From the NCBI RefSeq assembly GCF_963558545.1, contig NZ_CAUWHO010000025.1, positions 1 through 30,820 of the forward strand: a stretch of DNA of 30,820 bases. The letters run 5' to 3'. Source of the stretch: Tyzzerella sp963558545. Lineage in GTDB: Bacteria > Bacillota > Clostridia > Lachnospirales > CAG-274. Below the pieces are notes generated by a model, which worked only from the letters and a program-made list of their open reading frames with translations, was not told the DNA's origin and ran no database searches. Each line of letters opens with the position of its first letter. The stretch's first letter is position 1. Below are positions 7,874 through 14,816 of the stretch, one piece after another. Made by a program: the position numbers and the translations under genes.

Positions 7874-8608
7874 TTAGTTATAATATATTTTGTTTATTTC
7901 ATCACTATATTGCTTATCATCATTATAAACTATAAGATTAGGCAATATTTTTAAAAAAGCATTACCATTTTTTACACTTTCTATTAATACCATATTAGGC
8001 TCTTTATCTTTATAAGGTTGTACAAATCTTATAGTTTTTGGCTCTAGCTTATAACTTCTTAAAGTACATATTATATCACAAAGTCTGTTAGGTCTATGTA
8101 CCATATAAAATTTACCATTTGGCTTTAATAAAAGAGATGTAGCTTTTACAATATCATCTAAATTACAAAAAATCTCGTGCCTAGCAATAGCCTTTGCATC
8201 ATATCCATTTACTAAACCACCCCCCATATTCATATATGGAGGGTTAGATGTCACAACATTTATAGAATTTTTTTTAAACTTTTCAAACACATTTTTTACA
8301 TCTAAATGAAAAATTTCTATTTTATCTGTAAGTTTATTAAATTTAACACTTCTTTTTGCCATATCAACACTTTCTTCTTGTATATCTATTGCAAAATATT
8401 TTTTAGCATTTGTTTTTGCACACATAAGTATAGGTATTATACCTGTTCCAGTACCTATATCAAACACTATATCATCTTTTTTTGCCTTTGCAAAATCTGA
8501 TAATAGAACAGCATCTATGCCAAAACAAAATTTTTGAGGGTCTTGTATAATAGAATAACCATTTCTATGTAAATCATCTAGTCTTTCATTTTCTTTTAAA
8601 ATATCCAT
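7874..8608 (-). CDS. trmN6: tRNA1(Val) adenine-N6-methyltransferase family protein
   Basis: A 244-residue class I SAM-dependent methyltransferase. Motif I lies in VFDIGTGTGIIPIL (about residues 48-61). The adenine/glutamine N-methyltransferase motif NPPY occurs in VVTSNPPYMNMGG (about 119-131). The gene order (ricT before, rsmI after) matches B. subtilis yabB, the homologue of E. coli TrmN6/YfiC, which methylates A37 of tRNA1(Val). Substrate is by homology only. The ATG overlaps the ricT stop by one base (TAATG), indicating translational coupling. Confidence 0.85.
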   Translation of the reverse strand: MDILKENERLDDLHRNGYSIIQDPQKFCFGIDAVLLSDFAKAKKDDIVFDIGTGTGIIPILMCAKTNAKKYFAIDIQEESVDMAKRSVKFNKLTDKIEIFHLDVKNVFEKFKKNSINVVTSNPPYMNMGGGLVNGYDAKAIARHEIFCNLDDIVKATSLLLKPNGKFYMVHRPNRLCDIICTLRSYKLEPKTIRFVQPYKDKEPNMVLIESVKNGNAFLKILPNLIVYNDDKQYSDEINKIYYN

Positions 8609-9477
8609 TAATCTTCTATACCTTTAAGCTCTTCCATACATATTTCTTCTTTTATTATTTTTCTTTTTATTATCTCTATTTCAGAAACATTAAAAAATTC
8701 TAAGCTAGGTATGTCTTGCTCTGTTTTTCTAACAGCTGCTTTTATTACTTGCCTTAAAACATTTACAGATAAAACTTCTCCTATGCCTAAGTCTGTTTTT
8801 ATAATATCTCCTTCGTTTGGTAAATCTTTAGTAAGTTCTTCGTATGCCTCTTGCTCATATTTAAGACAACACATAAGCCTACCACAAGCTCCTGATATTT
8901 TAGTAGGGTTTAATGATAATTTTTGGTCTTTAGCCATTTTTATAGAAACAGGGTGAAAATCTCTTAAAAATGTAGCACAACATAAAGGACGACCACATAT
9001 TCCTATACCACTTACAATCTTTGCTTCATCTCTAACACCTATTTGTCTTAGTTCTATTCTCATTTTAAAAATAGCTGCTAGCTCTTTTACAAGCTCTCTA
9101 AAGTCTACTCTACCATCTGATGTAAAATAAAATATAATCTTATTAAGGTCGTAAGTAAGGCTAACATCTATTAATTTCATATCTAAATTATATTTTTTAA
9201 CTTTTTCTACAAATATAGAATGTGCCTCTTTTTCTTTTTCTAAGTTTTTGTTGTACTGTATATTATCTTCTTCTGTTGCTATCCTTATTATAGGCTTTAT
9301 TTCAAAATCTATTTTTTCATTGTTTATTATTTTATTTTCTACCTCTACTATACCATATCTTATACCTTGTGCCGTTTCTACTATAACTGGTTGCTTTTTA
9401 TTAATTTTTTTACCTTTAGGGTCAAAATAATACATTTTCCCACCTTTTTTAAATTTAACACCAATTATTTCTGTCAT
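8608..9477 (-). CDS. ricT: RicT (YaaT), PSP1-domain regulatory protein
   Basis: A 289-residue PSP1-domain protein. In B. subtilis it works with RicA and RicF as the Y-complex, which carries Fe-S clusters, stimulates RNase Y maturation of operon mRNAs and promotes biofilm, competence and sporulation. Two cysteine clusters typical of the family are intact: C161GRPLCC167 and C198GRLMCC204. The region between (FHPVSIKMAKDQ) is also highly characteristic. The length is usual. AAGGAG, inside the end of holB, precedes the ATG. The partners RicA and RicF are not encoded in this window. Confidence 0.93.
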   Translation of the reverse strand: MTEIIGVKFKKGGKMYYFDPKGKKINKKQPVIVETAQGIRYGIVEVENKIINNEKIDFEIKPIIRIATEEDNIQYNKNLEKEKEAHSIFVEKVKKYNLDMKLIDVSLTYDLNKIIFYFTSDGRVDFRELVKELAAIFKMRIELRQIGVRDEAKIVSGIGICGRPLCCATFLRDFHPVSIKMAKDQKLSLNPTKISGACGRLMCCLKYEQEAYEELTKDLPNEGDIIKTDLGIGEVLSVNVLRQVIKAAVRKTEQDIPSLEFFNVSEIEIIKRKIIKEEICMEELKGIED

Positions 9478-9478
9478 T

Positions 9479-10459
9479 TTATTTCTCCTTTAATTTTAAA
9501 AATAAGCATTCCATAGTCATATTAAAATTAGAATTTTGCTCTAAATATAATTTAGCTTTTAATAAAGCCTCTATTTTTAATACTAAGTTTTTAGTAGTCA
9601 TACAAGATATATTTTCTATACAAATTTTTATATCTTTTTGTATAACTTTATCAAAATTATTAGTTTGTTTAAATATAAGACTATCTCTGTATACTAATAA
9701 ATATATATCTAATATTTGGTCTATATTTTCTTTTATATTCTCATATTTTTTTATTAAACTATACATTTGTATAAGGTCTAAGTTGTCTAATTTTTCTATA
9801 TCACTTATAATATCTTGTCTAAAGCTAATAAATGTTTTAGAATAAGCTATATCTAATGCTTTTCCTATGCTACCTCTTGCATATACAGAATAAAATTTTG
9901 CAATATTATCACTTATATTTTTATTAATTAGAAACTTTTCTATTATTTTAGGTGATAATGGCTTAATTTTAAATAAAATACACCTAGATAAAATTGTAGG
10001 TAAAAATCCATTATAATTTTTAGATAGTAATATAAAAACTGCAAATTTAGGTGGTTCTTCTATAGTTTTTAATATTGCATTTTGAGCTTGTATAGTCATA
10101 CTATCTGCATTTTTTATAATAAATACTTTATATTTATACTTAAAAGGTTTTGTTTCTAAATTTTTAATAATATTTTCTCTAATATCTGAAACACCTAAGC
10201 TTTTTTTATTACTTTCTATAAAGAAAAAATCTGGATTATTCCCACTCTCAAAGCTAACACAAGATGAACATTTTAAACAAGGGCTACTTTTACTATTCTC
10301 ACATAATAAAAGCTTAGCAAATGTTTTTGATATAAGCTGTTTTCCTGTTTTTTCTTTTCCATCTAATATATATGCATGAGAAACAGTATTATTTTCACTA
10401 GATTTTATTAAACTACTTAATATATTTTCATTTCCAACTATATTTTCAAATTTATACAT
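9479..10459 (-). CDS. holB: DNA polymerase III subunit delta'
   Basis: A clamp-loader AAA+ subunit that helps place the sliding clamp on DNA. The Walker A-like segment GKEKTGKQ (34-41) lacks the usual Ser/Thr after Lys. A four-cysteine zinc module is at Cys53, Cys61, Cys64 and Cys67. The SRC motif (LSRCILFKI) marks the arginine-finger region, and TIEEPPKF is typical. The 326 residues are normal for the family. The ATG is one base after the yaaR stop and I see no Shine-Dalgarno at proper distance; initiation is probably coupled to yaaR translation. The operon position between yaaR and ricT matches B. subtilis. Confidence 0.93.
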   Translation of the reverse strand: MYKFENIVGNENILSSLIKSSENNTVSHAYILDGKEKTGKQLISKTFAKLLLCENSKSSPCLKCSSCVSFESGNNPDFFFIESNKKSLGVSDIRENIIKNLETKPFKYKYKVFIIKNADSMTIQAQNAILKTIEEPPKFAVFILLSKNYNGFLPTILSRCILFKIKPLSPKIIEKFLINKNISDNIAKFYSVYARGSIGKALDIAYSKTFISFRQDIISDIEKLDNLDLIQMYSLIKKYENIKENIDQILDIYLLVYRDSLIFKQTNNFDKVIQKDIKICIENISCMTTKNLVLKIEALLKAKLYLEQNSNFNMTMECLFLKLKEK

Positions 10460-10460
10460 A

Positions 10461-10901
10461 TTATATAATAAGGTCTAATAAAAGTCCTCTTATTTCTCCT
10501 GTTTTATCTAATATAGCAATATGGTTTTTTTCTGTTTTTATAAGCTCTTGAGCTAGCTCATCTAAATCTTTATTAACAAGCTTTACTATGCCATATACCC
10601 TATGTCTACCTCTTCTATCCAAAAAATTTTCTCTAGAAAATTCGTGGCTGTTAGTTACAACCTCATTCATAAATTCTGTTATAAGGCTTCTATATTTTTT
10701 CATATCCTTTATATCCATATGGTCAGATATTTTTTTACCCTGAACAGTTATTTCATCTATAAGACCATTTAGCTTTTCCATAAGGTTATCATTTTCTAAC
10801 TTATTTAAAGTAAATTTAAATTCTTCTGTTTCTTTAACTTCTTTTTTTTGTTCTACCATAGGTAAAGTATCTAACCTTATATCACTTACTTTTAAATCCA
10901 T
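10461..10901 (-). CDS. yaaR: YaaR family protein (DUF327)
   Basis: A 146-residue, largely helical cytosolic protein of the YaaR/DUF327 family. The identifying features are the central LDRRGRHRVYGIV stretch and the C-terminal DKTGEIRGLLLDLII. Its position between darA and holB also fits. No enzymatic motif, signal peptide or membrane segment is visible, and the biochemical role is unknown in this family as far as I know. The gene sits 19 bases after darA and one base before holB, and its translation probably drives that of holB. Confidence 0.88.
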   Translation of the reverse strand: MDLKVSDIRLDTLPMVEQKKEVKETEEFKFTLNKLENDNLMEKLNGLIDEITVQGKKISDHMDIKDMKKYRSLITEFMNEVVTNSHEFSRENFLDRRGRHRVYGIVKLVNKDLDELAQELIKTEKNHIAILDKTGEIRGLLLDLII

Positions 10902-10920
10902 ATAAATTCACTCCTAATAT

Positions 10921-11241
10921 TTATACTTTAACAAATTTATCTACATCTACAACAAAAATAGTAGCTCCTCCTACGGTAACTTCTATTGGAGGCTGTGTAT
11001 AATTATCTCCTGGGATATTTACTCCATTTGTAAATTGTTTTTTACTATGTCCTTCTTTTTTTATAATATCTATTACATAGTCTACTTTTTCATCATCTAC
11101 ACCACATATTAATGTTGTATTTCCAACCTTTAAAAAGCCCCCTGTGCTAGCAAGCTTTGTAACACTAAGTCCTTTTAAATTTAGAGCATTCATTATGTTA
11201 AAGCTATCATCATCTTTAACTATTGCCATAACAAGCTTCAT
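10921..11241 (-). CDS. darA: cyclic-di-AMP receptor DarA (PstA/YaaQ)
   Basis: A PII-like small trimeric receptor that binds the second messenger c-di-AMP. The 106-residue protein begins MKLVMAIVKDDDS. It contains LKGLSVTKLASTGGFLKVGNTTL and ends PPIEVTVGGATIFVVDVDKF, all family hallmarks; no catalytic motif is expected. I chose the ATG at 11241 because AGGAGG lies 8 bases upstream. The in-frame GTG three codons earlier (11250) touches that ribosome binding site and is unlikely to be used. It follows tmk by about a dozen bases and precedes yaaR, as in B. subtilis. Confidence 0.94.
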   Translation of the reverse strand: MKLVMAIVKDDDSFNIMNALNLKGLSVTKLASTGGFLKVGNTTLICGVDDEKVDYVIDIIKKEGHSKKQFTNGVNIPGDNYTQPPIEVTVGGATIFVVDVDKFVKV

Positions 11242-11253
11242 AACATACACCTC

Positions 11254-11874
11254 CTAAAAAAATATTTTTTCTAAATGATTAATTATATTTTTATGAATTT
11301 CATCAATAGTTTGCAGTGCATCTATAACTTTTATTCTTTCACTATTTTTATCTATTAATATTTTATACCCTTCATAAACTTTTTTATAAAAATAGTCTTT
11401 TTCACTTTCTAATCTATCTAGCTCTTTTTGTTCTTTTTTTCTTTCTATAGCTTTATTTGGAGGTAAATCTAAAAAAAATGTTATATCTGGTATAAGTCCT
11501 CCTGTTGCAATATTATTTATTTTTTTTACAATATCCATACCAATATTTCTTGCTATCCCTTGATAAACAATACTAGAATCTACAAATCTATCGCAAATAA
11601 CAACAGAACCGTTTTTTAACTCTGGTACAATAACTTGATTTACAAGCTGTGCTCTAGATGAAGCATATAGTAAAGCTTCTGTCATACAGTTCATTTCTTT
11701 ATTTTCTATATCTAAAATTATACTTCTTATTTTTTCACCAATGTTAGTTCCACCAGGTTCTCTAACTAATACAACATTAAATCCTTTTTTATTAAGATAA
11801 TCTTTTAAAAGGCTTAGTTGTGTAGTTTTTCCAGCACCATCAGTACCCTCCATTGTAATAAACAATCCCGACAT
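11254..11874 (-). CDS. tmk: thymidylate kinase
   Basis: Phosphorylates dTMP to dTDP in the cytosol, an essential step toward dTTP. The 206-residue protein has the P-loop GTDGAGKTTQ near 10-19, the LVREPGG motif carrying the DR/E-type Arg, and DRFVDSSIVYQG. A LID-like lysine/arginine-rich region follows (ERKKEQKELDRLES). GGAG precedes the ATG. This is the first gene of the operon running to rsmI and has an extended -10 promoter just upstream. A second dTMP route, thymidine kinase, is encoded at 20943-21542. Confidence 0.97.
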   Translation of the reverse strand: MSGLFITMEGTDGAGKTTQLSLLKDYLNKKGFNVVLVREPGGTNIGEKIRSIILDIENKEMNCMTEALLYASSRAQLVNQVIVPELKNGSVVICDRFVDSSIVYQGIARNIGMDIVKKINNIATGGLIPDITFFLDLPPNKAIERKKEQKELDRLESEKDYFYKKVYEGYKILIDKNSERIKVIDALQTIDEIHKNIINHLEKIFF

Positions 11875-11905
11875 ATAATCTCCTAAACAAAAATATTTTA
11901 TTTTT

Positions 11906-11914
11906 ATTATATCA
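11906..11914 (-). promoter_or_regulatory. extended -10 promoter of the tmk operon
   Basis: On the minus strand TGA-TATAAT (11914-11906) is a TGn extended -10 box about 30 bases before the tmk ATG. The -35 is weak (T/A-rich), as expected for an extended -10 promoter. Confidence 0.6.
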
Positions 11915-11952
11915 CAACAGTATACATTTTAAAAGAAAAATTATTATTATGC

Positions 11953-12612
11953 CTATTGTTTATAAATTACTATAATTAGTGATACTAAAAACAATACTGT
12001 ACATACAAGCATAGAATATGTAGCTAAATGTATTACTATTATAGCACCTAAATATACTCCTGTGCAAAATATTACAATAATACTTACATATTTTAAAACT
12101 ACTTTTTTAGCATCTTTTTCTTTATATATAATCCATTTAGCAAAAAACTCTACTAATGACCTTAAATTACCTGTACACATAATAGGTGCAAAAATATCTC
12201 CTTTTGATTTTTTAAAAGTACCTATCATTAATGCACATACAAATGATATTAAGCATATTACTACTATATTATTATTTTTAAATATACCAAATCCTAGCAT
12301 AGATGTTGACACTATACTTATAGCCAATACTATTTTTATCCAGTTTTTATTTTTGCTAAATTTATATATTAAAGCTTGATTAATAAAAATGGCTATACAA
12401 AAAGATGCTATTGGGAAAATTCTTAGAAAAGCATTATAAAATTGACCTTCTACTAAAAACAAAGAAAATAATATTAAATTTCCTGTTTGTGTATTAGCCC
12501 ATATTTTATCGTATAAAATATATGTGTATGAATCTAAAAATCCACCTATAAAAGTTAAAATTAAACTTATATAAATATTTTCTTCTACATTGTTTAATTT
12601 ATTGTTTGACAT
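11953..12612 (-). CDS. DUF1275 (YoaK family) membrane protein
   Basis: A 219-residue polytopic membrane protein with about six hydrophobic segments. The early GGFLDSYTYILYDKIWANTQ stretch and the later GxFKKSKGDIFAPIMCTGNLRSLVEF region are the recognisable DUF1275/YoaK features (the latter around residues 135-160). Function in this family is not established; a transport role is only a guess. I chose the ATG at 12612, with AAAGGG at proper spacing, over a TTG at 12627 that would precede that site. It has its own promoter, and the downstream tmk operon also has one, so it is probably monocistronic although I see no terminator. Confidence 0.85.
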   Translation of the reverse strand: MSNNKLNNVEENIYISLILTFIGGFLDSYTYILYDKIWANTQTGNLILFSLFLVEGQFYNAFLRIFPIASFCIAIFINQALIYKFSKNKNWIKIVLAISIVSTSMLGFGIFKNNNIVVICLISFVCALMIGTFKKSKGDIFAPIMCTGNLRSLVEFFAKWIIYKEKDAKKVVLKYVSIIVIFCTGVYLGAIIVIHLATYSMLVCTVLFLVSLIIVIYKQ

Positions 12613-12647
12613 AATTAACCCTTTCAATAAAATATATATTAAACATT

Positions 12648-12677
12648 ATGTTATCATAAATTTTTTTATTTTGTCAA
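12648..12677 (-). promoter_or_regulatory. promoter of the DUF1275 gene
   Basis: On the minus strand a perfect TTGACA (12677-12672) is followed after 18 bases by TAACAT (12653-12648), which is preceded by TGA. It diverges from the DUF2156 promoter. Confidence 0.65.
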
Positions 12678-12733
12678 TCTTTGTAGTAATATCTAGCGAA
12701 AAATTAATGGGTAGCCACTTTTTTATTTTACTA

Positions 12734-12762
12734 TTGTCTTATATATAGTAATTTGGTATACT
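12734..12762 (+). promoter_or_regulatory. promoter of the DUF2156-GNAT pair
   Basis: TTGTCT (12734-12739) and TATACT (12757-12762) are separated by exactly 17 bases. The ten bases TTGGTATACT also occur at the histidinol-phosphatase promoter (24530-24539). Confidence 0.75.
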
Positions 12763-12788
12763 AAGCATAGTATTTAATACTATGCTTA
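12762..12788 (+). promoter_or_regulatory. perfect palindrome at the transcription start
   Basis: A 13-bp perfect inverted repeat around a single central T (arms 12762-12774 and 12776-12788, core AAGCATAGTA/TACTATGCTT) begins at the last base of the -10 box and covers the expected start site. It could be an operator for a dimeric repressor or a 5' mRNA stem-loop. No T tract follows, so it is not a standard terminator. Confidence 0.65.
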
Positions 12789-12806
12789 TAATAGAAAGGA
12801 ATTATT

Positions 12807-13712
12807 ATGTGTTTAAATTTTAAACCTATATCTGAAAATGATATAGAAACCATATCATATTATTTTAAATTAAGAAGCAATAAAACTTGTGATAGTGTTT
12901 TTTTAGATGCTTATTTATGGAAAGATTTTTATAATGTTAAATTTGCTATTTGGGAAGATAAAGCACTTCTTATAACTATGGTTATATCTGGAGAAACTTA
13001 CTGTGCTTTACCTTTTTGCAAAGAAGAATATATAACAGATGCTTTTAATGTTTTACTAGAATATTTTAATAACACTTTAAATAAAAAATTAAAAGTATAT
13101 TTAGCAGATGAAGAAGGCTTAAATGCTTTAAATTTAGATAGAAATTTATTTGATATAATAGATATTGAGGATGCTAAAGATTATTTGTATTTAGCAGAAA
13201 ACTTAAGAAATCTTACTGGTAAAAAACTTAGAAAAAAGAAAAACCATATAAACGCATTTTTAAGAGAAAACGAAGGCAACTTTTACTATAAAACACTTTG
13301 TTGCCAAAGTAGTGATATTATATTAGAATTTTTAAATAACTGGAGAGATAACAAAAATGGCGAGGCAGAAGACCAGTTAGATGGTGAGATACAAGGCATT
13401 ACTGATATTTTAGAAAATTGCAATGCTTTAAATGTAATAATGGCAGGTATTTTTGTAAATGACAAATTAGAAGCATTTTCTATTGGTAGCTATAACGAGC
13501 TTGAAAAAATGGCTATCATACACATAGAAAAAGCAAACCCTAATATTAGAGGGCTATATCCTTATATAAACCAACAATTTATAATAAATGCCTTTCCTGA
13601 CGCCTATCTTGTAAATAGAGAAGATGATTTAGGACTAGAAGGACTTAGAAAGGCAAAATTATCCTATGACCCTGTTGGATATGCTAGAAAATATAGAGTT
13701 ATACAATTATAA
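12807..13712 (+). CDS. DUF2156 protein (LPG-synthase C-terminal-like)
   Basis: A 301-residue soluble protein of the DUF2156 family. It has the acyl/aminoacyltransferase fold of the catalytic half of MprF-type phosphatidylglycerol lysyltransferases. Family features are the lysine-rich LTGKKLRKKKNHINAF (around 135-150) and the terminal NREDDLGLEGLRKAKLSYDP (about 269-288). It lacks the membrane flippase domain of MprF, so it cannot be assumed to make lysyl-phosphatidylglycerol; aminoacyl or acyl transfer to an unknown acceptor is inference. GAAAGGA precedes the ATG. Transcription starts at a palindrome-overlapping promoter, and a GNAT gene follows after 12 bases. Confidence 0.88.
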   Translation: MCLNFKPISENDIETISYYFKLRSNKTCDSVFLDAYLWKDFYNVKFAIWEDKALLITMVISGETYCALPFCKEEYITDAFNVLLEYFNNTLNKKLKVYLADEEGLNALNLDRNLFDIIDIEDAKDYLYLAENLRNLTGKKLRKKKNHINAFLRENEGNFYYKTLCCQSSDIILEFLNNWRDNKNGEAEDQLDGEIQGITDILENCNALNVIMAGIFVNDKLEAFSIGSYNELEKMAIIHIEKANPNIRGLYPYINQQFIINAFPDAYLVNREDDLGLEGLRKAKLSYDPVGYARKYRVIQL

Positions 13713-13724
13713 GGTGGTGATATA

Positions 13725-14744
13725 TTGGTTAGATATTTATTAAATAATGAAAAAGCTATTACAAGACCAATATGGGAACGTATATTTGAAGAAGATAGTA
13801 AAGATTTTTTAGATTATTATTATAACTATAAAAATGAAGATAATAAAATATTATGCAAATTTGTAGATGATAATATATCATCTATGTTACATTTAAACCC
13901 ATATAAAATATATATTAACAATAAGGAATATTTATCTTATTATATAGTAGCTGTTGCTACCCTACCAGAATACAGAAAAAAAGGATATATGGCAGAGCTT
14001 TTGCATAAGTCTTTAAACGATATGTATAAAGAAAATGTCCCCTTTACATTTTTAAGACCTGCAAAAAAAGAAATATACCTACCTTTTGATTTTGAATATA
14101 TATATAATCATAACTTTTTAGAAATAAATAATAGCAATTTTGAAGAAATAGAGCTAACAGAAAAAGATTACACGCAAATAGCAGATTTCACAAATAATTT
14201 TTTAGAAAAAAGATACAAAACTTTTTGTAAAAGAGATTTTAACTATATTAAAGTTTTACACCAAGAGGTTAAAAGTGAAAATGGTAATATAATTATGCTT
14301 TTTAATAATAATAAATTAATAGGTTATTATGTATATTGGGGAGTAAATGAAAAAATAATAAGAGCAATATTTTTAGATAATGCTTACACAAATATTAAAA
14401 ATATTAAACCTTTAGTTATGGCAAGAATTATAAATTTATATGAATTTTTTAAAAATTTTTCGTTAAAAGATAAAAACGATAACATTTGTATGTATTTTAA
14501 TATAGTAGATAATATAATAAAAGAAAATAATGGTATATTTAAACTTACTGTCTATGATAACAAATCTAAAATAGAAAAAACATCACATCGTAATGAAAAT
14601 ATTTTAAATATAAATATTCAAGATTTATTAAGTGTTTTTTTTGGATATAAAGATATATCACTATTTACCAAAAATGATTATATATTAAAAAACTTTCATA
14701 AAATAAATCTTTTAGATAAAGTTTTCATAGATGAAGAAGTCTAA
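13725..14744 (+). CDS. GNAT-family acetyltransferase
   Basis: A 339-residue protein whose N-terminal part is a GNAT domain. The acetyl-CoA binding motif A is VATLPEYRKKGYMAELL (around 78-94; R-K-K-G-Y-M is the pyrophosphate loop). RPAKKEIYLPFDFEYIY further on is reminiscent of Eis-type two-domain acetyltransferases. The C-terminal 200 residues are Asn- and Lys-rich and show no motif I recognise. The start is TTG at 13725, with AAGGTGG upstream just after the DUF2156 stop. The two genes clearly form an operon. The acceptor is unknown. Confidence 0.82.
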   Translation: MVRYLLNNEKAITRPIWERIFEEDSKDFLDYYYNYKNEDNKILCKFVDDNISSMLHLNPYKIYINNKEYLSYYIVAVATLPEYRKKGYMAELLHKSLNDMYKENVPFTFLRPAKKEIYLPFDFEYIYNHNFLEINNSNFEEIELTEKDYTQIADFTNNFLEKRYKTFCKRDFNYIKVLHQEVKSENGNIIMLFNNNKLIGYYVYWGVNEKIIRAIFLDNAYTNIKNIKPLVMARIINLYEFFKNFSLKDKNDNICMYFNIVDNIIKENNGIFKLTVYDNKSKIEKTSHRNENILNINIQDLLSVFFGYKDISLFTKNDYILKNFHKINLLDKVFIDEEV

Positions 14745-14781
14745 AATATTTATTATGACTTTTATTTTTAATATTAGGCAT

Positions 14782-14805
14782 TTTCTATAAATAATATTAT
14801 AGAAA
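14782..14805 (+). promoter_or_regulatory. leader hairpin abutting the dnaE ribosome binding site
   Basis: A 9-bp inverted repeat (14782-14790 with 14797-14805, loop ATAATA) ends two bases before GAGGTG of dnaE. It is AT-rich and has no T tract, so termination is unlikely; an effect on translation or mRNA decay is possible. No convincing promoter was found in the 72-base gap before dnaE. Confidence 0.35.
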
Positions 14806-14816
14806 TGAGGTGTTTT

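Noticed and set aside
11242..11250. GTG start giving three extra residues to DarA
   Set aside because: The codon directly abuts the AGGAGG site; the ATG at 11241 has proper spacing and gives the family N-terminus.
14805..14816. Earlier ATG for DnaE
   Set aside because: It precedes and overlaps the GAGGTG ribosome binding site; the next ATG starts the family sequence.
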